64,000 bases of DNA from Pilatotrama ljubarskyi (taxonomy: Eukaryota > Basidiomycota > Agaricomycetes > Polyporales > Polyporaceae), in the NCBI GenBank assembly GCA_022385805.1, contig MU277676.1, forward strand, positions 339,723 through 403,722. Direction: 5' to 3'. Below the pieces are notes generated by a model, which did no database searches, was not told where the DNA came from, and worked only from the letters and a program-made list of their open reading frames with translations. Position 1 is the stretch's first letter. Each line of letters begins with the position of its first letter. Position numbers and translations under genes: made by a program. Below are positions 11,840-23,830 of the stretch, piece after piece.

Positions 11840-13525
11840 TCATTTGCCGCATCCCGGACAGCAATGCACGACGTCATGCACGAACACGTCGCAATCCGTA
11901 CAGAAGTCATTGTGACAATCCGGACATCGATACCGTCCGAGGGGACTCATGCCTTCTCCAGACGCGCCCGCCATCGTAGACGGGGTCTCTTTGAACGCGA
12001 CCGAGCAGCCATGGCATTGCTTGCTTGGGCTCGGCGTGTCGTCCAGTGTCAATCTGAGTTTAGGGTGGTCAACCGGAGTACCCGGAGAAACGACTCATGC
12101 AGGGAACGTGGGAGCACTCACACTGCCTGGTACGGCTTGACTGGGAAGAGATGATGATAGCTCCTCGCCAGGTGAGGCGAGCTCACGATCATCAGGCCGC
12201 AAATATCGCAGTCCGTGGGGACATCGCACACCTTCGCCAGGCATCGCGGGCACAGGAAACCTTCGCTCTTCATTTGCGAATGACATACGCAGAGCGAGGG
12301 TGGTGACGTATCTGGGAGGCGCATCGGGAAGCCCATGATCATCAGGTCTGCAGCTGGGTTTGCGGCGGAACCACCGCCGGCACGCGTGACGGCACGCTGG
12401 GCAGGTGGAGGGATGAGTTCAAAGAGGAGGTCTTTGAAGTGACCTTCGTTCATTGCGACACCAAATTGGCCTGTTGAACGGGCATTTGTACGTCAAAGTA
12501 CGCGTGAAGCATGTGATGTAATACCTCCTGTTCGCTCGCATAGTTCTCGACATATTTTCATCTCAGCGGCCAGGGCGACGATAGATATTCGTATGCGGTC
12601 CTTCACGCACTCGTCCAGCGTGTCGTGGATGTTGCCCGGATCGCAAGTCGTCAGCGAGCCGAATATAATGAGGATTTCTCGCGACGAATGTGTGGGCAGA
12701 TGGCTGGGGGTGCGTGAATATCGACGAGGCATGAGAGGCCGAATGTGAGCATACCTCATACTACTGCGCGCCATCTCTATGGCATTCTGCAAACTAGGCT
12801 CGCCATTCGGCTCGAGCTTATGGCGCTCAGAGATAGCTTTCAGTACGTCCTGGGGGTTGCCTGAAGCGCATGCTCAGTATATGCACTGCGGAGAGAGCTT
12901 GGGATGCATACCAGACATCTCGCCTATTCGCTCACCCAGTCCTCCCCTCATCCCTACGACACCAATTTGTCCGAGAGGATTCTGGTCAAACCACTCGGTG
13001 ACGAACTCCCTTGCATACTGAAGCATGAGGTCAAATCGGGTCGGCCGCATGTCTCGGTCCATCATCGCAGAAGACAGGTCCAAGACGAGCACGAGATGGC
13101 GGATGATTGTCCGCCGTATAGCTGCTGCCGGTGCAAGTAGTCTGCTATCATGAGCTCACGGAGAGAAAGGCGCATTTCTCTCGCATACCTGCGTCGCCTC
13201 CCTCTCGCTATGAGGTCTTGCACCGCGCCTTGCAGGCTTCCGGCTTCATCTTCTTGCACAGTGTCCCATGAACGTGTATATGACGCCTCCCACGCGTACG
13301 GTTGCTGGAACAGACACCTTGAGCAAGAGTGAAAGCCCGGGTTCAACTATAACCGACTTCTTTTGCTTTCGCTTTTCCCTTCTCTTTCTTCTGGCGATCT
13401 ATGGCCTTGCCTTTGCCCTTAGCTTTCGCGCGACTCGCGTTATCCTCGCCGTGGTCGAAGATAGATACATCTGAATCTGAGTCGTCCGCAAAGTCATTGC
13501 CAATCCGTCTTCCAGCCGGGGCCAT
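11840..13525 (-). CDS. SSL1: TFIIH core subunit SSL1 / p44
   Basis: Seven exons on the minus strand, in coding order: 13525-13358, 13304-13189, 13141-12912, 12860-12755, 12703-12525, 12470-12122, 12053-11840 (1362 nt, 453 aa). Introns are 47-68 bp. The protein has a basic, disordered N-terminus, then a [12 protein letters not shown] block. A von Willebrand A domain starts with [11 protein letters not shown] (D116) and continues through [13 protein letters not shown] and [15 protein letters not shown] four-Cys zinc finger (CPRC/CDICG) follows, then a C-terminal RING-like C4-type domain (CHGC, CPDC, CTDC, CPGC). This order is diagnostic of SSL1/p44, which binds and stimulates the XPD/Rad3 helicase in TFIIH during transcription initiation and nucleotide excision repair in the nucleus. 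The first donor is GTCGGT, a weak match, but frame and homology require it. The length is normal for the family. Confidence 0.95.
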
Positions 13526-14278
13526 TCTTCAATCTTCAGCACAGTCCTAGAAACGGAGTCGCTGAAATACTAGACAACGCCAGTTCAAAGCGAACGTTGG
13601 AGGCAAGCCTGCAAGCAGCGCGGAAGAGACAGTGGCGGCCAGGCTTAAGCGCTCCTTCGTGCAACTTACTACTCTAGACGCCCAATGCTCGGACCGGTTT
13701 CGCCGGAGAATTATACTCGACGCCGGGCGTCAATGACTCCTTCAACCCTTCGTCCCAGGCTCCAGCTCTGTCATGGTGCTAGGTACGCGGGATTGGGCTT
13801 TCAATGGTGCAGAGAAACTTCGACGTGAAATTCTCTCCGTATTGAGCTTATTTGAAGGCTTTCGGCGGGTGCTCAGTGTTGTTGTGCACAAATCCTCCCG
13901 CTTTAACACGTATGGTGATGGTCGGAAACTCGAAGCAGGTGCGTCTTCTCGCTGGCAGGCTCCGATGCAACTGCTCACACTAAAGCTATCTGGTCCGTCT
14001 AGTGTATAGATTTGGAAGTGCTTCATTATTACATAACTTATCATCGAATCGGAGAGCCCTGGTATCGCGCTGTCCCGTCGATTCTCAGAATAGTAAGGAC
14101 TTTGCCATAAAGGATCGAGACTCTACGTCCGCCAGACATCGCATGCGTCATACCTCGTTTCGCTCTCTTCTATGACATACGGATTTTTGGGCTTTATAAA
14201 AGGGGGCATATCTCAGCTCACGCAACCACCCGTTCCTGCATCGACCCCCACTATCATAGCTCTCACCACCTCCGCACC
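13526..14278. other. Divergent promoter region between SSL1 and alcohol dehydrogenase
   Basis: About 750 bp separate the start codons of SSL1 (minus strand) and the downstream dehydrogenase (plus strand). A TATA box for the plus-strand gene lies at 14195. No gene is seen inside. Confidence 0.55.
14195..14201 (+). promoter_or_regulatory. TATA box of alcohol dehydrogenase A
   Basis: TATAAAA lies in GGGCTTTATAAAAGGGGG, 78 bp upstream of the start codon at 14279. It fits a TATA-driven, probably inducible, fungal promoter. Confidence 0.65.
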
Positions 14279-15508
14279 ATGTCCTCTCAGAACCTGCAGT
14301 TCAAGGGTTACGCTTTGACGGGTATGGCTACTCATATCATCGGAATACTCACTGACGTTGAACTGTACAGATCCATCCAAGTGGCATGACCTCAAGATCA
14401 TCGAGTTCAAACCGAAGACCTTCGAACCGGAGGACGTCGAGATCGCCATCACCTACTGCGGGGTTTGTGGTTCCGACGTTCATACGCTCACCCAAGGCTG
14501 GGGAGAGTCCAAGCTTCCTCTCGTCGTTGGTCACGAGATCGTCGGTACCGTCACCCGAGTCGGCGACAAGGTCACCGAGTTCAAGCCTGGGGACCGGGTC
14601 GGTGTCGGAGCCCAGCGCGGGAGTTGCCTGCGTTGCCGTCAATGCAAGGAAGACTATGAGAACTATTGCACTAATGGTATCGACACATACGTGCGTCATT
14701 CAACTGTCTTGAGATGCTCCTGCGCTCACGTTTGACGTTCGCAGAATGCCGAGTATCCCGATGGTGTCGTCGCGCAAGGCGGCTATTCAACCGCTATTCG
14801 CGCTCATGAGCGCTTCGTCTTCCCAATCCCGGATGAGATCGAGTCCCGCCATGCCGCATCAATGATGTGCGCTGGTTTGACTGTGTACTCTCCGCTGAGA
14901 ACCCACGGGGCGGGACCTGGCAAGAAGGTTGGCATCATGGGGATCGGAGGTCTTGGTCATTACGCTATCCTCTGGGCGAAGGCAATGGGGGCAGAGGTGT
15001 ATGCCTTCACTCACGACAAGAGCAAAATGGAGGACATCAAAAAGATGGGTGCAGACCATGTTATCGACACCACCAGGAAGGTAGAGCCACATTCCGCCCT
15101 CGTCCCGTGGTCGCAATCATTCATCTCCGACAGAGCTTCCACAAGGACCTTACTCACACGCTTGACATACTCCTCTCCACACGCGATGTTTTCGGCGACT
15201 CTACTCCTCTTGGAGACTATTTGTCCATGCTCTATGTCCACGGCCGTTTCGTCACTGTGGGTCTCCCTGACGCCGACGATCCTCTTCCCTCGATCCATGC
15301 GTTCGACCTGGCACCTAATGGCTGTATGATGGGCGGCAGCAAGATCGGCAGCAAGAAGGAATGCTTGGAGATGCTCGAGCTTGCGCGGTCGAAGGGCATC
15401 AAGCCATGGATCGAAGAGCTACCCATGCGCGAAGTCGGAAAGGCGCTGCAAGACCTGAAGAACAACAACGTGAGGTACCGCTACGTGGTGAAGCAAGACA
15501 TCGTCTGA
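14279..15508 (+). CDS. Zinc-dependent NADP(H) alcohol dehydrogenase, ADH6/cinnamyl-alcohol type (copy A)
   Basis: Four exons: 14279-14321, 14371-14690, 14745-15080, 15134-15508 (1074 nt, 357 aa). Introns are 49-54 bp. It is a medium-chain dehydrogenase: a GroES-like N-terminal catalytic domain, then a Rossmann domain. Catalytic zinc ligands are C47 (in CGVCGSD), H69/E70 (GHEIVG) and C163. Structural zinc is bound by C100, C103, C106 and C114. The nucleotide motif GIGGLG is at 187-192. Closest known group: yeast Adh6/Adh7 and plant cinnamyl-alcohol dehydrogenases, which reduce aromatic and aliphatic aldehydes with NADPH in the cytosol. It has a close paralogue 7 kb downstream with matching exon lengths, and an NmrA-like gene in between. 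A role in aromatic aldehyde detoxification is inference. Confidence 0.93.
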
Positions 15509-16255
15509 TCGGGTGAGTCCCTATCCCCTCATGCTGAACCCCGAACGCTTGCTCATCGAAGGTCGCTGCGGAAGTCTCCGTTAATTCGTACATGTGGACA
15601 GCCATGGCCGATCGGAGTCTCGGTCATCGCATGCGCATATGTACCTATCTTTGTGTCGCCTTCGCGATTCGCGTTATAATCCCAATGGTCCTGGCATTGT
15701 GACCGTACATGCTCCGACTGGTTTGAATCCGACACTGCAGCGTTTCACGTCTATGCGGGCATCCGAACGCCAAGCACCTCAATCACCCGCTGTGATGGCG
15801 ATTGCCAGTACCGCGGTGCATCGACGAGAACTCGGTCTTCTCAATTACCTCAACTGTGATGGAAGACTAATCGACGTTATAAGCGGCATCGTAGAAGACG
15901 TAGCAGTTTTCTCGACCGTGACGCCTGTCCCTCAGCCCGACGCATGCCCGAGGCTTCCCTGGAGACGCCTGTGAGTGCATCCTTTTCATACTATCCCGTG
16001 CCGTCGCCGAAGCTGTCCAGGGCTTTTGTCGCTAGGATAAGAAGCCGCCTGCGTGCGAGATAAGCATCCGGCCTTCGGGCAGCCATACGGCCTCGCTGAC
16101 ACTCCAGAGTTTCTCCTGCATGAACCTAACGCGCAGTCCGAGTCCGAGTGTGCCTATGGAGGTTTACACGGGCGGTCCGGGTAGCATATAAGCTTGGGAC
16201 GCAGGTCAGACTGTCTTCACTCAGCGGTTCTTCACCGCGCCCTCCGTTGCTCATC
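15509..16255. other. Intergenic between ADH copy A and NmrA-like gene
   Basis: About 750 bp with no supported gene. A TATA-like motif sits at 16186, 70 bp before the NmrA-like start codon. Confidence 0.5.
16186..16192 (+). promoter_or_regulatory. TATA-like box of the NmrA-like gene
   Basis: ATATAAG within GTAGCATATAAGC, about 70 bp upstream of the start codon at 16256. Confidence 0.5.
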
Positions 16256-17500
16256 ATGTCCTCCAACAAGAAGATCATCCTCGTTATTGGTGCTACAGGC
16301 GCCCAAGGTCTTGCGGTTATCGAAGCGTTGTTGAAGCCAGCTTTGGACGGCTCTCCATCGCCCTACGTAGTCCGCGCACTCACTCGAGACACAAAGAGCA
16401 AGCGTGCTCAGGCGCTTGCCGAAGACGGGGTGGAGATCGTCAAGGGTTAGGTACTTCACTCCTTCGTCGGCTTCCCGTCCTCACTGCAGTCGGATACTCC
16501 AGGGACCACGGATGATCTTGAGACCGTCCTTGCGGCGCTGAAGGGTGCATACGGCGCCTTCGTCAACACGGATAGCTTCACGCTGGGAGAACAGAAGGAG
16601 ATATATGCGGGAATCCGTATCTATGAGCTGGCGAAGCAGGTTAAAACGCTGAAGCACTACGTGTGGAGCAGCCTCGACAACGTCACCAAGGTTGACCGCC
16701 CTTATCGCCTTTGAGAAAGCCTGCTAATAGGCTGCCCACGTATCAACAGAAGAGCGACTACAATCCCATTTACTATGCGGAGCACTACGCTGGGAAAAGC
16801 CGGGTGGCCGACTTCATGAAGGCGCAGGAGTCTATCGTCAGCGAGAATAACATGTCCTGGAGTGTCCTCACCACCGGTCCCTACATGGACATGCAGAAGA
16901 TGGTGCGTAGCTAAGGTTGCCTCTTCGTATCACCTCCGTTGCTAATAGCTTGTACAGGATTTCTTCGCGCCCATCAGGGTGCGGCCTGACGGGACCCACG
17001 TTTTCGCTACTCCGATCGGAAAAGGTCATATCCCCATGATCGCCCTTTCAGACCTCGGGTCCTTCGCGCGATACATCTTCGACCACCGCGAGGAGACGTC
17101 TGCCCAAGAGCTCGAGGTCGCGAGCGACATGGTCGGCTGGGACTACCTCGTGGATACCTTCACAAAGGTCACTGGCAAGAAGGCCGAGTACGTTTCGCTG
17201 TCTCTCGAGGACTACTTTAGCCTCCTCAACCAGGACGACGTGAACAAGCCTGTAGCGTCTGAGGCGCCTCCCGGTGCAACCACCTTCAAGGAAAACTTCA
17301 TGCGCTGGTGGCGTCTCTACCGAGACGACGTCCTCACGCGCAATTTCGAGTGGCTCCGCTGCATCCATCCGGACCTACATACTCTGGAGAGATGGATGCG
17401 CGAAGAAGGGTATACCGGGGAGGTGAGGGGTGACCTGCTGAAGAAGTATGAGGATGGGGAGCGTCGGCGCCCCAATGTCGAGCGTATCGCTCAGTTATGA
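16256..17500 (+). CDS. NmrA-like NAD(P)-binding protein
   Basis: Four exons: 16256-16445, 16503-16690, 16750-16902, 16958-17500 (1074 nt, 357 aa). For intron 1 the donor GTTAGG pairs with the CCAG ending at 16502. The nearer CAG at 16489 would shift the frame to a stop, so the choice is forced. The N-terminus (KKIILVIGATGAQG) is a Rossmann GxxGxxG motif. It is followed by VRALTRDTKSKRA, VEIVKG, YGAFVNTDSFTLGEQKE and HYVWSSLDNV, all typical of the NmrA/HSCARG atypical short-chain dehydrogenase family. Members sense the NADP(H) state or reduce small carbonyls; the classical catalytic YxxxK is not obvious. The start has a TATA box 70 bp upstream. Its position between two NADPH-type alcohol dehydrogenases suggests a shared redox or detoxification role (inference). 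Confidence 0.9.
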
Positions 17501-18103
17501 GCAGCCCGTGCACTTTCTCTTAGACACGCAAGCGATGTAGGCCCGATAAGCTGGTGCATATGCAGTACGCTCCCGAGCTCGAACACATGGCAATGAGATG
17601 GGTTCTAGACCACAGGCAATCCCGTACCGGCAGACGCGTTCCTCTTTGAGGTTCCATCGTGTGGATCCGCAACTACTCGAATGAATCAGCGGCTACCTTT
17701 CGCTGGCCTAACAAGACTCCGATTGAAGATTGACTCCGCCCTTACATAAGGACCCAGAAGGTCGTTGGTCGACCTGCCATTGTAGCTCGTCGGGCATCTG
17801 CGATTCGCCAGACGGCAGGGTGCACAGCAATCGACTTCAAAGCGTGGAGACTACATGCCAGATGCGTGTACGTTACACGGAAATACATTCGGTAGGGCGA
17901 TCCGGCGTCGATCCGGAAGCACGAGGGAAATAAGGGAATAGCAGCCGAACGCTTTGCTCGCGAGCGACCTCGGGGGACGCTGGAGGCGGGAGAAGCGGCG
18001 AAGGAGAGCGCGGGACAGTGAGTTGAGTAACCGGGTGCAGGGATCGTGGCGACTCAGCACTCACGGGCGACGTCATTCATAGTATAGTTCTTCGAGAGCG
18101 CGC
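17501..18103. other. Intergenic, no supported gene
   Basis: About 600 bp between the NmrA-like stop and the degenerate minus-strand frame. Only short frames without recognisable features. Confidence 0.5.
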
Positions 18104-18557
18104 TCACTCGTCTCCCTCCGCCGCCTCATCTCCGACGGTGGCGGGACCGATCCAAGGAGTTGGGTCCGTCAGCATTTCGCGGTACTCCTCCTCTGTAATG
18201 CGACTGAATCTGATGGTTCCGCTCCTCCAGCCTTGCAACAGCAGCTCCAACTTGCCCAAGTTCGGCACGTCGCTGAGGTTCCTGAAGGGGACCTCGGCAA
18301 GAGGCCATCCTTCGATTCGAACGCGATAGCGCATCACGACGTTCTTCATGTACGACTTGCGGCTCCAAGACATCGTGGCGGTGTTGTCGTGCGTGATGGC
18401 GCCTGTCAAGTGCGTCAGCGATGGCCTCTGATGGCGGCCGCGGAGGGAAGGACTCGCATAGCTGTTCCTTGATGAGCTTTCGCAGCTCGCTGCGCGCGTC
18501 GGTCATCCGCTCGCTATACGTAGGCTTCGGGTTGACGCGGAAGGTGTATTGTGACAT
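18104..18557 (-). pseudogene. Frameshifted small protein gene, unknown family
   Basis: On the minus strand an ATG at 18557 opens a frame reading MSQYTFRVNP and continuing to about 18405. A second frame takes over near there (LTGAITHDNTATMSWSRKSY) and runs to the stop at 18104. Both halves look protein-like (VRIEGWPLAEVPFRNLSDV, then an acidic C-terminus), but they are one base out of register. No canonical intron of suitable phase joins them. The second half resembles short hypothetical proteins repeated many times in mushroom genomes, often beside transposon debris; that is recollection, not a search. A one-base indel (true or assembly error) is the simplest explanation. Confidence 0.4.
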
Positions 18558-21500
18558 TCTGAGCAGGTGGTGCGGAGTTGGCGGTAGGGAGTGGGACGCG
18601 GGGGATTGGATGCCGCTCCGATTCTCGCACGCGGACTTATACAAAGGGCACCCGTGTGCCTGCGACCGAGGACGGATGGTGCTCCGGCATCGTGGGCAAG
18701 GGCGAGGCGAAAGCGAAGCGATGATCTCCTCAGGAGTGCGGACTCATGTGCACCGCGGTCGGCAAACGCGCACACCCGTTTCGGACCGTCGCCAACTTCT
18801 GGCAGGGGACGAGCCATATCCCGGTATACAGGGATGGCCGAGAGCAAGGCCCGTCGCCTGAAGATGTGCAGCACGGGTGCATGTGCTCTCCTCGCCGCGC
18901 TCTTGTGTGCGAATCACGACACGATCCCTACGTCGGCCTGAGAGCTTGGTTGGCGGAAAGATCTCCTCTAGGCAAATATGTCTCGACCGCCCGGGACTGG
19001 GCAGGGTCAACGGCATGCGCGGACGAAGCATGGTGGCGCACTCCATGTTCGCGGGTGGTCCGTATCTGATAGCGGCGTTCTTACAGTTCAGACCGGGTGG
19101 GCGGATGAACTCCAGGCGCCATGCAAGAATGCAATTTAGTCCCGCAAGGGAACCGTGTCAGCTGCGGCCCATAGCAGCCGGGGTGCCGTAACCAAAGTGA
19201 ATCATCCTGAGCGAAAACAAGAGGCTCTGGAGCACTTACAGACTTCTGTCCGGACGATGACGGATATGATAACCCTCGGTAGCCATCTTTTCCTTACTTG
19301 GTATGTGCACAGACTGCGAGCGTGCGCACCGGAACCTGTACGCGGGACAGGTGTCAGCTGCTCCGGAATGTGAAGGAAACGTCGTGGAACTCGCGTGGCA
19401 GACAATGGCGCAGCAGCGGCACGCCACCTGAGCCCCGACGTCGTGTCCCTGCCAGACTTGCCCAACAAGCGTCGGCGTGCCAGGGCGAAGGGAGATAGCG
19501 CCGTTGCCGGCAGAGAGAAGCGAAAATCTTACACATGCAATCATCAAGGGCGCGTAGGGCAACGACCCGGACTTCGGCGGATCCTTGGCGCGAGTACGGG
19601 TGTTCTCCCGCCCTGCGCCTTTGGATGTCTAGTTTTGTTGGATCGCTGAATCCTGTATGTTGGCGCTAGGATGTGGGCGGCCAGCGGTAAGGACAGACGC
19701 AAAGCAGTACCATAGTTCTGCAAGGGATCTGCGCCATTTAGTGCTCTAGAATGTCCGTCGGATAAGCCCGTTGGAACTACAGTTCCAGTTTATGGACGAG
19801 GAGAGAGGCTGAATGCGTCGCACATGAGCTTACAATATGCCCGAGGCTCCGGCCGGTGACCTACGGGTACTCATCGATGCTCTTGTCAGGAGATCGACTT
19901 ACTCGTCTGCCAAGCGTACGAAGGCCAATGCCTGCATGGCCGCTCTGTCAGCTCAAGAGTACGTGAACGCGGCGCGGCTGTTTGTAGCTAGTTTACTCGT
20001 ATGCGTATCTTGTACGGAATGCTGCGGGAATCATCGTCAGAAGGATACACTGTACGGAAATGGACAGGCCTTCGGTAGTTACGAATGATGATACCCAACT
20101 CTGTGAAGTCCCATAGGCCAAGGCGGAAATGGAGTGCCTGCGGGAGCGGTCGGTGACACCTCCGCCCGCGAGATCGGCTGTCGACGTCCGTGTAAAGCGC
20201 CGAGTCTGTAGAAGAAGGGAGTCAGCCTGCTAAACTTCGCAGAGAGGGAAGCACAAGGCTGTCGGGGATGCCCGCCGAGCTAAATAGTCTCTCCTACGCA
20301 CTGTTGTGGAAGGTGTACCTGCAAGCCTCCAATATCCAGCCTGTGTATCGGACGAGTCGTGATAGCTGGAGGATAAGCGCGACTTTGGCCCCCAAGATCT
20401 GCGCCGTGAGAGCTCATCTGAGCAATGGTCCCGCAGAGGGGCCGCAACGTACGGCTGTCCGCTATCTCTTCGAATGTGATGCGTGCCGTAGATGGCCAAA
20501 GTGAACTCTTTGTTCGGCGAAGGCCCTTCTGCGCTGCTGATCGCTTGTCAGAGGCTACTATGGGGCTATCACTGACATATCTTCGTATCGGAATGAATTC
20601 AAATTACATCGTCTTGAATGAGAGCGGCATGGAGCGCGCGGATTCTTCCAGGGAAACTCTCGATAAGCACGCAAGTCAGGAATCCAACAATACTGTCGAA
20701 AGACGGCTGAAATTAGCGCTACTGTTCTGGGCAAGAAAAGTGCGTACTTAGGCGGAAGGCGCAGGAATGGTTGAAAGAGGACGAACAAGTTCCACCGTGG
20801 TGCGTTGCGAAGCCCGCGCCGTGTTGACGACTGCCTTCCTAGGCGATAGGTGGCGTTCTGGGCGTTGGCGACAAGCGCCCCGAGACGATATTGCAGCCGG
20901 TATCTTCTCTCAGCGGAAGCGCAGCTTACACATTTGGCGGAATATGACAACGAGAGTTCTACGAGGAGCGATAGTGTGGAGGCCGCATGGGCGAGCAATT
21001 CTCAAGAAGTCAGCTCCAGGGAGCTTGACACTGCTATGACGAAGTGAGGTCAGCCCAGACTCGAAGTCATCGCATGGTCGGTCAGAGTGGACGAAATGGA
21101 AGGTGAAGCAGGGAAGCGTCCTGAACTCACAAAGGACTCTCGTTGCCTGCAGCGTCGGGCAGAGATAAACGCAGGCCAAGGCGGGGGATAGACTGGGATA
21201 GATTGCCGCACCGACGGTGTCAGTACCCGTCTTGTCGCTGGGTAATTGCCGGTGAGGGTTACGCGAAAGGTACATAAACCCGGCGTAATATTGTGGTCCA
21301 TTGTACACATGCTGCAACGAGGGCATGTGGCTCACGACCAAACAGGAGAATGTAGTACAAGTGTGTGGAGGCGCCTGACGGATCGCACCGGTTCGGCTCC
21401 AGCACCGGCGTCAACGCCTTCGTGGCGCTGCATTCCACTTCTTCCCCGGGCTCATCATCCCTCCTACGCTGCTCCCCGGATAACTCCTGAGCTCAAACAG

Positions 21501-22594
21501 CTGTTAGACGTGGATACGAAGTGACACCACGTCTGTACGCTTGCATTTGCGCCAGCTTATGAAAAGTCTGCTTTTATTTATCCTGAACGATCACGAGACC
21601 TTACCCCGCTACGGAGCTATCTGATGAGTTGCCTCCCACATATGCCGCCTTGAGTGAGTATAGGAGAGTTGTCATGCACATTTTACGCAAGGTGTATTGG
21701 AAAGTGGCAAGTGAGTCACGTACGACGCCCTGCACGCTTGCAGTCATCAGCTTTGTTGACCCGTAGGTGAGGTTTCTAGCTTCGGTGATACTCATAGGGC
21801 TCACCGCAGCCTGGATTGCCTTGATGCAGCTCATGCCGCGGGTGCCGTCATGCCATCTGCGCAGCATGGATAGGAGGGTAATTTTGAATTCCAGTCGACA
21901 ATTACCACCTATAGGACCTTGTGGTAGCCTGTGGTACTACAAGGCTTCCTGGACGCGTCGATATACGGGGTTTCTCTATCCCTGCGCTGCTAGAGACCCG
22001 GGACGCTGGCGACTGAGCCAAAGCTCCGGTACGCCATTCATTTGCAAGCAAAGGTCAAATGCTGCAAGAAGGTCCGGAGCTTACCCTGCGTAACCTACTG
22101 GTCTGACACCGCTTACCATCGATTTCTGCAGGTCCTTCCAGGCACGTAGTGCGTTGGTGAGCCTGGACAACCAGCCGCCAGATTGTCGGAATCATACGCT
22201 AATTCCCATTTACAGCAATAATCCCACCTGAACCGATATGACGCCGTCATGCTGCTCCTTTCTTCACGGAGACCATCCTCACTGTAATCCGTCGAGACAT
22301 CTCCACCTCCAAGGGATGGAGATAACGTTTGCCCACGTCAAGCATAAGTACGGCATCGATATGTTGCCCCGGCATTTCTTTGTGTGACGCACACACTGTT
22401 GAAGTTCCTCTTCCGGCAATGTGCTGACCAAGGATAGACAACTCCCTGTGGTGCTGCAGACTCCGCATCTCGCTTGCACGTCATCTCACTGCTGTTTTTC
22501 CTGAACTCATGACATCAGTGTACGGCGCTCAGGTGTATATAAAGCGTGCTGGCGGCGTGCGTCAGAGCCGACGATGCAAGAAATCACCTTCGCT
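18558..22594. other. Long gene-free stretch upstream of ADH copy B
   Basis: About 4 kb with many short, unsupported frames on both strands (the longest under 150 codons). No domain, transposase fragment or terminal repeat could be recognised. It may be decayed sequence separating the two duplicated dehydrogenases. The final 60 bases hold the TATA box of copy B. Confidence 0.45.
22536..22543 (+). promoter_or_regulatory. TATA box of alcohol dehydrogenase B
   Basis: TATATAAA in GGTGTATATAAAGCG. It lies 59 bp before the chosen ATG at 22595 and only 38 bp before the in-frame upstream ATG at 22574. This spacing, plus alignment with copy A, favours 22595 as the start. Confidence 0.65.
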
Positions 22595-23830
22595 ATGTCG
22601 CAATCCACCGTTTTCAAGGGATACGCGCTCACTGGTATGTCTGGAAACTTAATTCTCAGCATTTGCGTTCGCTGATGAAGGCGTCGCAGATCCTGCCAAA
22701 TGGACCGACCTCGAGGTCGTCGAGTTCAAGCCCAAGACCTTCCAGCCAGAAGACGTTGAGATCGCTATCACGCACTGTGGCGTGTGCGGCTCAGACCTCC
22801 ATACGATCACTCAGGGCTGGGGCGAGTCGAAACTGCCCCTCGTTGTCGGACACGAAATAGTGGGCACCGCAACGCGCGTAGGCGCCAAGGTGACGACGAT
22901 CAAACCAGGAGACAGAGTAGGGGTCGGTGCCCAGATCGGAAGCTGTCTGGACTGCACGCGGTGCAAGATGGACTACGAGAACTACTGCACTCAGATGGTC
23001 GAGACCTACGTGAGTGCGATACTGTTGATGATAATCTTTCCCCGGCCTCATGCAGCCACCACGAACAGAACGACGAGTACCCAGACGGAATCATCACGCA
23101 AGGGGGCTACTCCACTGCCATTCGTGCTCATGAACGCTTCGTCTTCCCAATCCCTAATGGAGTCGAGTCTCGGGATGCCGCGTCGATGCTTTGCGCTGGC
23201 CTCACAGTCTTCTCGCCTCTGAAGACGCATGGCGCTGGCCCCGGGAAAAAAGTTGGTGTCATAGGGATCGGCGGTCTCGGTCACTACGCCCTTTTGTTTG
23301 CGAAGGCGCTCGGGGCCGAAGTATTCGCGTTCACGCACGACACGAGCAAATTTGGAGACATCAAGAAGATGGGCGCGGATCATATCGTCAATACCTCAGA
23401 GAAGGTAGGTCTCCGCAATACTGGTCTGATCGCCTTGATTTATCGTGTGACGTAGGACTTCCACACGGACTTCGCGGGCTCGCTCGACATCATCATCTCG
23501 ACACTCGACACTTACACCCCGAACACGCCCCTCTCGGACTTCCTCTCAATGCTCTTCGTGCACGGCAAGTTCATTAGTGTTGGTATCCCAAACGCGGACA
23601 ACCCCCTTCCTCAGATCCATCCCTTCGACCTCATGCCCAGTGGCGCTCTCTTGGGCGGCAGCCACATCGGCAGCAAGACGGAGTGTCTAGAGATGCTGCA
23701 GCTCGCTGCCAACAAGGGCGTGAAGCCGTGGATTGAGGAGCTGCCGATGAAGGACGCCGGAACAGCCCTTCGTAACTTGTATGATAACAAGGTGCGATAC
23801 CGCTACGTCCTTACCCAGGACTTGGCGTGA
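22595..23830 (+). CDS. Zinc-dependent NADP(H) alcohol dehydrogenase, ADH6/cinnamyl-alcohol type (copy B)
   Basis: Four exons: 22595-22634, 22690-23009, 23069-23404, 23456-23830 (1071 nt, 356 aa). The last three exons have exactly the lengths of copy A (320, 336, 375 nt), and the intron phases are identical, so the two are paralogues by duplication. All zinc ligands are kept: C46, H68/E69 and C162 (catalytic); C99, C102, C105 and C113 (structural). GIGGLG is at 186-191. Differences cluster in the substrate domain and C-terminus, for example HCGVCGSDLHTI versus YCGVCGSDVHTL. The start follows alignment with copy A; an in-frame ATG at 22574 would add seven residues. Expected to reduce aldehydes with NADPH in the cytosol. 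Substrate preference cannot be read from sequence. Confidence 0.93.

Noticed and set aside
11785..11860. tRNA-like phrase GGTAGCTCAGCCGG
   Set aside because: Resembles a D-arm, but there is no matching acceptor stem or T-arm (no GTTCRA-type loop) at the right spacing.
16439..16489. Alternative intron 1 of the NmrA-like gene (GTCAAG to the CAG at 16489)
   Set aside because: In frame but uses a poor donor and loses the conserved VKG. GTTAGG to the CCAG at 16502 gives VEIVKGTTDDLETVL with the right phase.
22574..22594. Upstream in-frame ATG of alcohol dehydrogenase B
   Set aside because: Only 38 bp from the TATA box, and it would add seven residues absent from copy A. The ATG at 22595 aligns with the paralogue.
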